NCBI GenBank assembly: GCA_040954595.2
Contig: CM082589.2
Span: forward strand, 5,642,001-5,706,000
Direction: 5' to 3'
From: Balanoglossus misakiensis
Lineage: Eukaryota; Hemichordata
DNA length: 64,000 nucleotides
In this document: positions 25,566 through 36,737 of the stretch, piece by piece
How positions within the stretch are numbered: position 1 is the stretch's first letter
Layout: each line of letters begins with the position of its first letter
Notes under the pieces: model-generated
The model's database searches: none
The model's input: only the letters and a program-made list of their open reading frames with translations
Told to the model about the DNA's origin: nothing
Program-made: the position numbers and the translations under genes

Positions 25566-26432
25566 GACGGTCCGTTAGGCAGTCAGACAGACGGTTATGT
25601 AAGATTATGAGATTAGCGGAGAGAAAGAAACCCGTTATCAACAAAATTCCATAACATTTTGTGTAAAGCATAGATTTCACTTAGCGGGGAAATCCAACCA
25701 TTATCGTCTAAATCCACATTGGTGATTAGACTACTACAAATCCATGACAACGTCAAAATGAATGATGACACTGTATGATGGCGTATGATGCACATTTCGC
25801 CGATAAAAATCGGAGGAAAATCTCACCAGATTTAGGGAATCGTCGTGGAAAAGTACTGCAGAGAGGTTTGAACGAGAGATAAAGTCGCGAGATTTCACAA
25901 AGCGATCAGAGAACAACGATAAGCCGGGCAACGAGATGGAAAGGGTGGCCCTTATCGATGTTGCCAGTAATGCACGATAGCATCTACGTCCCTGCAACCA
26001 ATTGATTTATTAACAAATATTGCCGAGTAATAATTTCGTCCTCGGGGACGGATTACTGGGAGTTTTAGATGTGCGACACTATCGCTATCATTGTGACGTT
26101 CTTGCACTGCAAATTACCGCCCTAATGTGATTCGGTAGATTTTTCCGCAAAGTGGTAGACAATCCCCGCTCGCTATAGCGTTGATGGTATCGCCGAAACC
26201 GTGTTTAGTGCAACGTATGAAATATTACAAGCACAGTAATGTAACCACCCTCCCACTTTTGATGTTCATTCGTGTCTGCTGTCGTTTCTTGTTCTATATA
26301 AAGGGACAACTTTCAATCCCCGCTTCTCGCGATCGCATTAGCGCTGGCTGACATTGAAAGTTTATGTGCTACAAATCATTTGTTTTCCATCGATATTTTT
26401 GAAAATTTGAACGAGGCGGAGTGGGTTTTTAA

Positions 26433-26606
26433 AGGTATACGGTCACCTCCAATTTACATATCGCCATATATAGTTGAAATGGCGTATTTGAGTGTTCTAA
26501 AGAACGCTTTATTTTCGCGTGTGCCACCCACTGAAAATCTGTGATTGGTTAGATCTCGATTTACCATGGTAACTGTGGCTAAATTTGTATAGGTGACCGT
26601 ATACCT
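26433..26606 (+). mobile_element. MITE family A, copy 1
   Basis: The element is 174 bp with terminal inverted repeats starting AGGTATACGGTCACCT and ending with the complement (AGGTGACCGTATACCT). It is flanked on both sides by TTAA (26429-26432 and 26607-26610), consistent with a TTAA target duplication. Internally it shares words such as GTGCCACCCACTGAAAATC with the copies at 32299 and 53197, in reverse order. It encodes nothing and presumably moved by a transposase supplied elsewhere. Confidence 0.9.
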
Positions 26607-26610
26607 TTAA

Positions 26611-29253
26611 CGCCAGCATAGGCAGGTTAGATAAAAGTTAGGTTAGTCGATCATTTAGCAATCAAGTTCAACGATCATTCGATCGATCAGCAGATCAACA
26701 ATTGATCGGTTGATGACATCTTTGGTCCGAGGCACGCGTAGGTCTAAACCTAAACCGGTTCATTGTAGATCATTTCAGTCACGTGTATCGACCAGACCTC
26801 GCCTGCTATTAGAATCAGCGCGAAAGAAACCAACCAGTTTCAAAAACAGACCAAACACGCGATACGCATCATACCAGGGGCATGGGGTACGGACCCTTAA
26901 ATCCGAACAACACAGCGCAAATCACACCCCCAGCGGTGACCTCACACACCGCTCTGATATCTACCGTGACAAGAAATCAGAAATAAGAAAAGAGAAAAAT
27001 TAGACGCTCTGAATTGATATCCACTGAGTGTAATACGAGGATGCGATTGCGATGCCCAGAAAATTGGCCAATTCCATACAAGCAAATCTCCGCTATTTTT
27101 CCCCCCTGAATAGTCGACAATCGCATGAGCTGTACGGCATTCGCCGTGCTCGCTGTTACCCAATTAAGTCATTCAATGCCCCTTTTCTACTTTTTCCCCC
27201 TGCCCTACTCCCAGCCACGCACCGAGTAATTATCGTTTAAAAATGGCCTCATACAGAAAACGATGCGTCGACCGGAATCTATATGGAGAACGTCACGCTG
27301 CATTAGCCAAGACGTCGAGTGCACTACATAATGATTCGCAATATAAAGTAAACGAGCCCCCGACTCTGAAATCAACAGCCACTAAAAACCACGCTTTTTA
27401 AACTCATTATTTTTTTCTCGTACAAGTAAGAAAAAAACCGGCTCCCATTTTCGGATATTTTGCACGATTCTCGTCTCTCTTTATTTTTTTCTTCAGAAAA
27501 CGTGCCCTTACGATTTTTTAATACTAATTTTGCCTTTCCCGCGTCTAACACGAATATAATATATAAATATACTTTTGTACCTGCTTCGACATTTTGAGAA
27601 CGGATAAGATCTATAAAGAGGGTTGCTATCAGCATCAATTTTAAATTTCTCGTGTTAACTTTCTGTCGTTGCCGCAGCACAAAAAGTGCGTGGCAACATT
27701 TCTTTGGCTGCGTACGGTTATTGATATCATGCATTCGAAAAAAAATATGGCTGCAAATAACCGGGGCGGGGTGGGTGGCGGTCATGAAATATTGGCGCGC
27801 GGCTAATTGCAGATGATTGAAAATTTAAATACTGTTTTAATTTCCCTGAAGTTTAATTATTACCGCAGGAGGACTTGAAGTTACGCTGATTCCACAATTC
27901 GCGAATACATTACTGTTTCGTATTGTGTTTTTTTCAGCGATGCTTTGTATTAATAGCCCCGCGACAGGGAGTACGGGGCAGTTGTGTTTATTGAAATATG
28001 AAATGTATTAACCAACGCCCGGTGTGGGTTGGCCCATTATTGAAGTGGTTGACATCTCGGAGAATATTGAAGTTGGAGATCCGAGCGCGCAACCAACCCT
28101 TTCAGATGTCTCGACAATTTGCAGTCCAACGAAACCATCAAAGCACTGCCGGAAATGAAAAACGTGCAATTTGTACTGTTTCCATAGCGACCACGCGCGA
28201 TATTGACTGTTGCCATGGGCGTAATGTTAGTTAATTCTCAGGGAACACGGCCATTATTTCTATAATTTGTCACCCGCTATTCAAAGGAGACCCACTTTTC
28301 CATGCTGCGCCTAAAGCTATTCATCTCAAAGAGGACAGTCGCAGAAAACACAAATAAAGCCCTATTTTTCTATAAGATGTCCTCAATTTCGCTGTCAAAT
28401 TTGTATATCCCAGGCAAACGGCGCGCATTATTAACCTTTGCGTTTCTTTAGAACAAATATTTAACGTTTTCATCATACCCTGTACATGTATTGTGTTCTG
28501 AAACGACTTTCGCCAGATACGCTTCTTTCTAAAAAGACACACCCACAGACCAAGAAATTGTCTGTGTGTCTTGACACAGTATCGTACATACCCACTACAA
28601 AACGCATTCTGAAGGGGAAAAAAATATCACAAATTATGGGTAAAACCTAAAATAGTTGGCAACACATCGATACGTTGCATGGCAAAGAAAGAGCGCGGAT
28701 ATCATCTGTTCAGTTGACATTGTGGTGGCGCTCAACAACCACCCGTTGAGCAATGTTAGCAAGCATGCGCACGCCGCGCCTCTAGTGCCCAGAAAAACGT
28801 TAATTATGCATTTTCCAGATAATCGTTGGTGGCGATGCCGATGGTCAAGATTTCGCTGCAAGTAATCGGGGGGTGCACACCCCAACTTCACAAAATTTTC
28901 ATGTGTGTTAATTGGGGTTAAATAGATGCGCTTATTGCCGTGAACATATATTTTATTGGAATGGCATTTATATGAATTATTCATTGATAACACTTAGAAG
29001 AAATAAACAGTTTCCATTTTCACAATGAGACACAAAAATAAATAAATTTACTCTCACAATGTTCAGTGTAAAATGTACTTCAAATTTATATAGATTGCGT
29101 GTGTCTGGCTGGAAGCTACACACCCCCACTTTCTCACAGTTGAACGACCCATCTGACCTTTTTACAGAAGGAAAAACTATCTTCAAATTTAGAAATTTTT
29201 ATATTTTAGTATGAAGGCCAAAACTAGTCAAGCTTTGAATTCAGTAGTGTCTA
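26611..29253. other. Gene-free stretch
   Basis: I see no exon with support. Frames at 26.7-27.0 kb (plus) and 27.4-27.8 kb (minus) are open but unlike any family I know. There is a short palindrome GGGGTGCACACCCC at about 28869-28882. Confidence 0.4.
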
Positions 29254-29280
29254 GGATTAATAGAATCTCACACTCCCAAG
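29254..29280 (+). repeat. Short copy of the end of the 30756 repeat
   Basis: These 27 bases are identical to 30756-30782, including the core CTCACACTCCCA. Similarity then breaks down, though CTTCTCAGTGTGTG just after it resembles the other end of the element. It is probably a truncated or internally deleted copy. Confidence 0.7.
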
Positions 29281-30617
29281 CTTCTCAGTGTGTGTTTTCA
29301 AGTGATCAGCTGGTACACGTCTACGGGAAGCATGCAAACTTATGATCAGTTTCTGTTTAGGTTTTTTATACAAAAATAACTCTATCTTCATTTCTTTTTT
29401 TTAAAAGGTTTGACAATCTTGTGTGATTAATGGGCCATCTCAGGGACATCTTCGCCCGCCAAGGTCTTGCTCTCCGAAAAACAGCTGGGGTGGGGGGAGG
29501 GAGGCGGAGGGGGAGGGGGGACTGTGGACAACGACTCGTGCGAGCAGAGGACATCTCAGGGAGGGTATGAAAACCACAGAGTTGTAAACAAACTGGACCG
29601 CTGTTTACATGATAGGGTGTCAACGTTCAATGTATATGCTCTGGTGTTGCTAATAATACTGTTTGAGTCCTACTCAAAGAAGTGATGCGAGTTGTGTCAA
29701 GTGTTGATAAACAAAGTCTTGCAGGTGTAACAGTATACAAGCGAAAAACGACCAGCCAAAAGGTGACTTGTCTGAACTGGTGGCTACTTACTGACCCTTG
29801 CAGCTTTCGATCAAACAGGCGACATTACTATCGTTTGTTATTATGTGACTGTGCAGTGATTCCGCATATGATGTACGATGGACCAGGCTTTTGAAATCGT
29901 CTACAGCGCCCCCAATGTCCAAACTAAAAATACCAGACTACAAAACAGCAGAATACTACGACACTACAATAAAGACTAAAGTTTTAAAGAATCGTAACAC
30001 TTGGCATTAAGATTTACCAAAGTTTTTGTGGATAAATTTCTGTCATAAGTTTCTTCACTGGTTTACGGGACAAAAACAATATCTTTTGGCATTATTTAGG
30101 AGTGCCTCTTTTCAGAGTGCCTACTGTGCTTTACTACTGACATCATAATTTATAAGGTGTGCGTAAAACGGAGAAAAACTTGAATTTCACATTTTACAGT
30201 AAGAAATAAGTATTTCTTACATGGGTTAGTAACCATAGTGATGTTCAAAAAACAGACGCTTTGTCCATTTTGAGATCTGTTAATAAAATTTTATATATGG
30301 CTTCAAGTTGATGGGTTGTGTGTTTGTGTGTGTGACAGAGGTGCACGAAATTTCAAAATGCTAACACTCAATCATAATAGCTGTCTGTTGGTTAAACCCC
30401 CCCCCCCCCCCCAATATCGCACATAGACACAGCACTGACATTACATGCGAGATACTGTACTTTTCAACAGACATACACAATAAAGGAAAACCCTGCCTGT
30501 GTTTTCCTCTGTTAATTAACGAAGGATATAACTGATTTTTAAAAAAATATGCTTAAATGTGTTGATACTGTCCATTGTGAATTCATGTGACAAGACCATT
30601 CATGGATTCGGTCTGTT
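29281..30617. other. Region downstream of HM13
   Basis: No gene is visible. It contains a G-rich tract at about 29485-29520 and a C16 tract at 30397-30412. It should include the 3' untranslated region of HM13, which is transcribed leftwards. An AATAAA on the minus strand overlaps the stop codon itself. I did not find an unambiguous later poly(A) signal. Confidence 0.4.
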
Positions 30618-33600
30618 TTATTTGTCTTTTTTACCCTCAGTGGGATTATCATCAGTTTTCTCCGCACCCTTGTCGTCATTTTTTGTCTCCTCCTCCTCCG
30701 GATTATCTTGATATCTGTGCAAGACAGAGATCAAAGATGGGTGAGACTTGTGAAGGGATTAATAGAATCTCACACTCCCAAGGGCCTAATCATATTTCTC
30801 ACACGAGTTGGGGATTTTTTGTCCCACACGAGCCGCAAGACAGAATATCCCCGACGAGTGTGAGAAATATGATCCCAGGTCCTTGGTGTATGAGATTATT
30901 TTTCTCACACGACCACAAATTAGCCAAATTCGTTAAAAAAACATTGAATAAATGACTCTGGAACTGTCGTCTGGGCATGTTGTAGTCTTTGTCCCTGTAA
31001 TACACATCGCGCCATTGGATAACGTTTAGTGCGCGTTTGCAAAAGAACCAATCAGCGCTCACGTCATATATAGCTTTCGATTCAGTGGGAGTGTGAGAAG
31101 CTGGTGTTTGATACTTTGGGAGAGTTGATGGAAATTTGCAGTTTGGAAAAAGTGCAAAGACACCTTCACAGACAGACAGACAAATCAACAAGAAACTGCC
31201 AGCTATCGGTCCGCATCTATATAACTCTTGTGTGAGTAGGGATTCACCTGCTCATTGCCAACATTTGATACAGCTCTTTGTTTCTAGTAGTGTAGTTGGA
31301 CCTCTACATTATGTACGGGGAGAAACGGATGGATGACGGAGGAGTGGGGCCCCCTGGGGGCTTCCCCACTCAGATGACATGGTCATAGTCTTGTTAAAGG
31401 GCGACAATCCTCTAATGCGCATGTGCCAAACCAGAGACTCTGGTAACAATAAGTGTATACACTGCCATAGGGCTGTGTGCTGGGCCTAACGACAGACAAG
31501 ATGGCGGCGACCATAGTCCGTGTCGGAGAACGGGAAAAGACGGCACTTACTGAAACATGACTTTGATTTCTCCCTTGATGAGCGCCACCAGCAAAGGAAG
31601 TCCTATACAGGCGGGAACCAGGTAGAGCAGTGCAGGCTGGGCATGCTTGAACACGTGCATCACAAAGATGGTGGCCAACAGGCCAAGTATGTAGGCCACA
31701 AAGCTAGCTATGAAATACGTTTTGCTATTCTTGTTCAGACTGAAAAGAAATCGATAGAAAACGTTGGTAAGATTACAATAATTTCCAATTAGACTTATGT
31801 ATACAGAGGCATGGTAAATATGTCAATGATGAACACACACGTAACTGCCCAATGCAACATGATTCTTAAATCGATAAGTGCCTAAGCCTTCAAGGCTCTG
31901 AAATAAAAAATGTAGATTTTTAAGTTACTCGTCAGTTGTGGTATGCGGTAAACCGGAAAACGATTAGCGAACACTCACCTGACATCAAAACGTAAAAGAA
32001 GAGCGATAAAAATGCCTGGAATTACAATATCACCCAATCCCAACATAGCAAAGTTACTGGCATCTAAACCCCTCTCTAGCAGGTCCTGAGGAAATACCAC
32101 TGCAACAAACAAACAAACAAACAAATACAGATTACTCAACTCTGACCCCGTGTTTACTTTCAGTTCCGTGCACAGATAAAAAGGTCTATTGTTTATATCT
32201 ATAGAAATGACCACATCCACAAATATGGCTGCCCTCCTGATCCAAAAACGGTATCATCTTTCATTCTGATCACCACCACAAGCTAGAGACGTCATTAAAG
32301 GTATACGGTCACCTATGGAAAATTAGCTATAGTTACCATGGCGAATTGAGATCTAGCCAATCACGGATTTTCAGTGGGTGGCACACGCGAAAAAAAGAGC
32401 GCCACCATATGTTCTTTAGAACGCTTAAATACGCCATTTCAGCCATTTATGCGCGTATGCAAATTGGAGGTGACCGTATACCTTTAACATCATTACTATA
32501 AAAGACTTACATTTGATTGGCGCCTCAAAGGACTTGGCCACGGAGACCATGACATCGGTGGCAAACACCCAGAAGATGTCGTAGACGAAGAGCCCGCCCA
32601 ACAGAATACAACCGGTCATGACAGTGTTCAACTGTAACAACTCGACACCGTTGATAGCAAACGCTAAACCGAAGACGTTGTTGGCTATCCAGTGCTGATG
32701 GAAAAAAAAGTGCAGAAATGGGGAAAGTTAATTTTACGGGCCATGTGTGTGGGGGTAGATTCAACTTTGACTGAACGTTCAATCTTAGCTAACCTTTGAA
32801 AAAAAAAATCACATTTTCTTGTCTTCCAAGGCAAAAAACAAGGGCTGAAATACCAAATGTAATGAGAATACCAGGATGTAAAGGTCATGCAGGGGTCAGC
32901 AAAATGGCGAACAGACACTCACCTTTTTCAAGAGATACCAAACACCAAACACAGTGGATATTCCAAGGCAAACTAAATCTTTACGGTCAAATTCATAATT
33001 CAACACCTCTGCAGAAAGAAAAAAAAATGAGTCAACAGTTTATTACTTCTGTGATAATTTCCTCATCACCAAAATCAGTCACAAACCGACAAATTCTGCT
33101 ACAGTGAGATTATCAAATATCAATTATTCACTTACCTTCTTTCTGTTCCCCACTACCACTGGTAAGTATAATGTGGTAAGGGACGTTGGGAAAGGATTCT
33201 GTCGTCAGTTTCCTAACAGCTGGGCTGAAATCAGAGGTGAAAGATTTCAATGCATTAAATACTTCACAATTGAATGGTGATGATGCTTCATACTAGAGTT
33301 TATCGCCTTATGTTTTAATTAACTTGTGGTCACAAACACCAGACACTAAATGGATTACACCCACCTGATTATATGTGCCAAGGCAAGAACTCCAAGAAAG
33401 AAGAAATAAATTGCCAAGAGAAGATTGATATATTCCTTGGAAAATATCTGCAATGGAAGAAGAGAAAGGAATGAGAGATTATAGAAATCTTGTATCATTC
33501 TTGCTTTGTTGATCTTCTTGTATTACATTATTTAACTGTTCAATTGTGGTGTATAAAACAGGGGGCAGGAGACTGATGTATTGATGAGGGAAGGACTTAC

Positions 33601-36552
33601 CTGGAAAATAATGTAAATACCCAGGAGTGTGCCACTGGCAATGATCGGAAACATGGCCGCATCCTTGCTGGACATTGTCTCCGGAGTTTCTCCAGAATCC
33701 TGGAATTAACAGCAGAAAAGAATGATGTGATCAGAATGGTACTGGCCAGTTATTTAATTCTCACTCATCTCTCATAGTGTAGGATTACCGACAACTGCAG
33801 TCATCAGTGGCCACTTTGACAATGGGCTCAGCTGTCAGTGAATCAAAAACAGAACTTGACATTACAGATTGAGGCTCAGATGGTGTGAAAATAGAGCTTC
33901 ACAAACCAAGTGAATATGTGTAATACCTTACTACAGCACGCCAAGTGTGTGATTGCTTATGAATTAGTAAGTACACACTTTTATTAGTTGTCACTCTTGT
34001 AATTTTTTTGTCTCACGATCTCATTGTGTTGTTCTACGTGCAAAAACATGTTGTAATACTGAATTGCAAATTCCATAATACATGTTTGCAAGATAGAACA
34101 ACAAAATGAAGTCGCCCTGTGCCTGTGCAGCTCAAGAGATTCTTTCCCCTGTGCCAGCCCACTGCTAGTCTTCCGTGCTAACCCAGTGCTAGCCCAAAAC
34201 AGGGGAATTATGAACTCTTGAGCTGGACTAGTCACTACAACCACTCAATATTACATGTGGAAGCTTAGGTTATTGAGAGTAAAGATTAGAGAACTTAGGT
34301 AGACAGCGCTATAGTGGAAATTTACCAGCAAATCATTGAATGATATTTATCACTTCACAGTACATCCACTGCAAATATAGTAAACATATAACCAGAAGAC
34401 TGAGAAGTGCAGTATTTGAGCAATGGGTCATTTATCATGATGCACACACAACCCACAAACTGCCCTACCCATTCTGTCAAGGGATATATAGGAGGGGGAA
34501 GACATACAATACAAATACATGTCCACTGGCTAGCACAGACAATCCTGCAAATCACTGTGTGCTTGGTTGCATTTCGACCACTGCAGTGAACAGTGGATGG
34601 CCGGCTAAACAGTACAAGCTCTTTATCACCCATTATCAAGAACCCAGCTGGTGCTGTGGTCACTAGATCATTAAATATATCAACCGACTTCATTTTATAA
34701 TAACTCATCTAAGAAAACAGGTGTTGGCTAACACTAACAGCATAGCATTCCCACAAATGCATTTCTTCACCATGTTGTTGGAAAGTACACAATTTTTGCA
34801 AAATCCAAGCCATAGAAATATAATCTGATGACCAACTTTCCCGTAAAAAGCATGGAAAATGTTGAAAAGGTCATGTGTGGTATTAATATTATTAATGTTT
34901 ATTTTCACGGAAGTGTCAAATGATGGCTGATTGGAAAATAATTAAGTGAAATAAAAGAATACAGTGTGGAGCAAGGTGTAGAATTAGAATTAGATCTTGA
35001 ATTATTAGCAGGTTGAAAGCTGCCTACAGTAATTTATTGGCGTATCTTCTCTCTGTTATTGTCAAGTTTTGTTTTAGTTTTCAGAATTACTCTCTTTTGA
35101 AAGTAGATCTTACCCTTTTCAATCAATATTTTCCCTAAAAACCTTATTGATGGCTTTTTCTTACGATTTATCTTAATCATTATGATGTATAGTCCTTTGA
35201 AATGTACCTACCACATGAAATTAACATGCTGCTAATAATTTAGTTTCATGTAAAGATTGTTTTAGTGTAAACCCAAGATGGCTGAACTCGCACTCATTTG
35301 TTGGAATGTTATTTGTTACCTCAACAACCTGATATCCAAAAATTCCTCCGTAAATGTCGTCTGTCGGTGAGTAACATGCACTGTTGCCGTCTGTGAAACC
35401 CTACGTGAATCAATCAAGAAAATCCCACAGGATTTCATTACTTCCTAAACAGGTTCATAAACAACGTGGCAAGTCATTATAGATGAATAATGACCTGTCA
35501 TTAGGGTCACAGGGTACAGGTTCAGCTGTGATCGGTCATTATATTCAAATAATGACTGGTCATCACTGAGCAGTTTAAGCCATTATTGTCACATAACAAC
35601 CAGTCATTGTTGCCTTGGCCAAGAATGACTAGTCACTATGATCAAATGGATGGAAATGAAGATCTCGTTCTGCAGAGATTGGATCAAAACCTGACCCGCT
35701 TTTTGGCATCTCTAAATCAATGCCCATTTAGGAGAAGGGAGGTGTCACAGCCCACATAGCACTTGACATACTTGTAGGGTAAGGAGTGGGGAGAGTTTCA
35801 GCCAGAGGGAATGCACATCCCTTCAAAAAAACTCCCTGAAATATACCCCAACCCAAGGGTGCTAATACACACCTAAATGTATACACATACATAAGCACCC
35901 CAAATCTCAACAACACCTTACTGTCTTTGCCTTTACCTAGCCTTTAATTAACGGGTATGGTGAGTGGAGATTAATTAGATAAATATTATAAAAAAATAAT
36001 TAAATATTACAGAGTCTTTGTCAATGCATTTGTTTTCATTTCATATCAGGTGTTCCTTTGGAACTAAACACTGAGGAGGGCGATAACAAAGCTACCATAT
36101 GGTACACGTGAAATTAATGCAGACCGGTAAATTATTACAATCAATAATTTAAACATATTTCATGTGCATGCAAGAAATGTGATAGACTACTTTTCGACTG
36201 CACCTGATGTTAGGAAATAGCAGTGAGGTGTTTTTGTGCGTTTTCTTCCCATGCAAGACTTCCTGGAAAAGGGAAGTCTGACGTGTACATTCACGTCCAC
36301 TCGCCGCCTCCACAGTGCAACGGGGGGAAAACAGAAGCGAAATGTACGTACCTTCTGCTCCTTATGGTACCTTACGGAGCGAAAAGCACCGAAGAAAATT
36401 GGCACCAGTGCCATGACGACGAGACTGGCGTACGCAATGGCCATTCCCTCCGGCGTTGAAGGAACCCTGGCGGTGGCATTGGCGGCTGTTTCGTTCAGAG
36501 TCTCGTTGATTTGCTCCACGGTTTCGCTCACGCTCTCTTCAACGTCCGCCAT
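30618..36552 (-). CDS. HM13: Signal peptide peptidase (minor histocompatibility antigen H13)
   Basis: Intramembrane aspartyl protease of the ER that cleaves leftover signal peptides inside the membrane. Exons in coding order: 36352-36552, 33601-33699, 33365-33447, 33136-33224, 32923-33008, 32511-32694, 31979-32099, 31551-31739, 30618-30714. They join in phase with GT-AG introns to 1149 nt, 382 aa, close to the ~377 aa of the vertebrate protein. The N-terminus is lumenal with NET and NAT glycosylation sites, followed by PSTPEG and a first membrane segment. Catalytic motifs are FVYDIFW (Asp225) and GLGD (Asp271), with PAL at 323-325. The last exon is acidic and lysine-rich and ends KKDK, an ER-retrieval-type dilysine. 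If exon 8 were read through its donor it would stop at once, so the ninth exon is needed for the usual tail. An optional extra exon is listed separately. Confidence 0.95.
30756..31097 (+). mobile_element. Palindrome-rich MITE-like element in the last HM13 intron
   Basis: A perfect 12-bp inverted repeat, CTCACACTCCCA at 30769-30780 and TGGGAGTGTGAG at 31086-31097, bounds about 330 bp. A second internal inverted repeat pairs about 30790-30813 with 30848-30872 (ATTTCTCACAC... / ...GTGTGAGAAAT), and further CTCACAC words follow. The 27 bp at 30756-30782 also occur at 29254. There is no coding capacity. It lies 41 bp from the acceptor side of the last HM13 exon. No clear target duplication was seen, so the class is open. 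Confidence 0.7.
31398..31500 (-). mobile_element. MITE family B, diverged and truncated copy
   Basis: It begins AGGGCGACAATCC after a TTAA (31394-31397). It matches, in opposite orientation and with many differences, the right-hand ~100 bp of the intact element at 45332-45481, sharing ATGCGCATGTGCCAAACCAGAG, GTATACA and GTGTGCTG..CCTAAC-type words. The other end is missing. It sits in the last HM13 intron. Confidence 0.7.
32299..32483 (-). mobile_element. MITE family A, copy 2
   Basis: 185 bp between TTAA at 32295-32298 and 32484-32487. The ends are AGGTATACGGTCACCT and GGTGACCGTATACCT. It is inverted relative to the 26433 copy and parallel to the 53197 copy. It lies in HM13 intron 6, only about 27 bp from the exon-6 donor at 32510. 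Confidence 0.9.
34129..34224. mobile_element. 96-bp foldback element in HM13 intron 1
   Basis: AGCTCAAGAG at 34129-34138 pairs with CTCTTGAGCT at 34215-34224. The complementarity continues imperfectly to CCCCTGT/ACAGGGG, giving an arm of about 26 bp. The centre is rich in repeated CAGCCCA/CTAGC words. It looks like a small MITE or foldback, with no coding frame. Confidence 0.6.
35320..35400 (-). CDS. HM13: Possible 81-nt cassette exon of HM13
   Basis: On the minus strand this segment is bounded by a CGTAG acceptor and a GAG|GTAACA donor. It is open in the phase required between HM13 exons 1 and 2 (phase 0 on both sides). It would add 27 residues beginning GFTDGNSACYS and ending YQVVE between the first membrane segment and the second exon. 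The vertebrate proteins I know have no such insert, so it may be an alternative exon or a chance open segment. The acceptor pyrimidine tract is only moderate. Confidence 0.4.
35472..35642. repeat. Cluster of ATGAC/GTCAT palindromes
   Basis: Within about 170 bp there are repeated half-sites AATGAC and GTCATT in both orientations: GTCATTAT..GAATAATGAC at about 35473-35494, AATGACCTGTCATT, GGTCATTATATTCAAATAATGACTGGTCAT at about 35535, CCAGTCATTG and AATGACTAGTCA. They can form several small hairpins. They lie in HM13 intron 1, just upstream in transcription of the possible cassette exon. The function is unknown. Confidence 0.6.
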
Positions 36553-36737
36553 GTTGAAAAATTTTCAGTGATGTACACTTCTCCCCCTTAGCTTACTTGG
36601 AAATGTTATCAAACCCCTTAACTTTGTTGGAAAAGTGGTGAAAGCGGAAAGAAACAAAACAATCTGCATGTCCAGCCGATAGTGGCGCACTCTGCAACCT
36701 ACTGCGCAGACTCAAGGTTTGAAAGTGAAATTTCAAA
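36553..36737. promoter_or_regulatory. Bidirectional promoter between HM13 and XKR
   Basis: The start codons of two divergent genes are only 185 bp apart, so both 5' untranslated regions and the core promoters must overlap or lie inside the first exons. I see no TATA box. There is a GCGGAAA word like an ETS site at about 36646 and a palindromic CTGCGCAG, NRF1-like, at 36702-36709. A four-codon upstream frame ATG TCC AGC CGA TAG starts at 36668 on the XKR side. Sites are motif matches only. Confidence 0.7.

Noticed and set aside
25265-25680. Long YIHT- and CMYV-repeat open frames on both strands
   Set aside because: They are read entirely through a CATA microsatellite, which has no stop in most frames; same for the copy at 51.3-51.6 kb.
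31520-31792. 90-codon plus-strand frame
   Set aside because: Antisense shadow of HM13 exon 8, which carries the PAL motif in the other strand.
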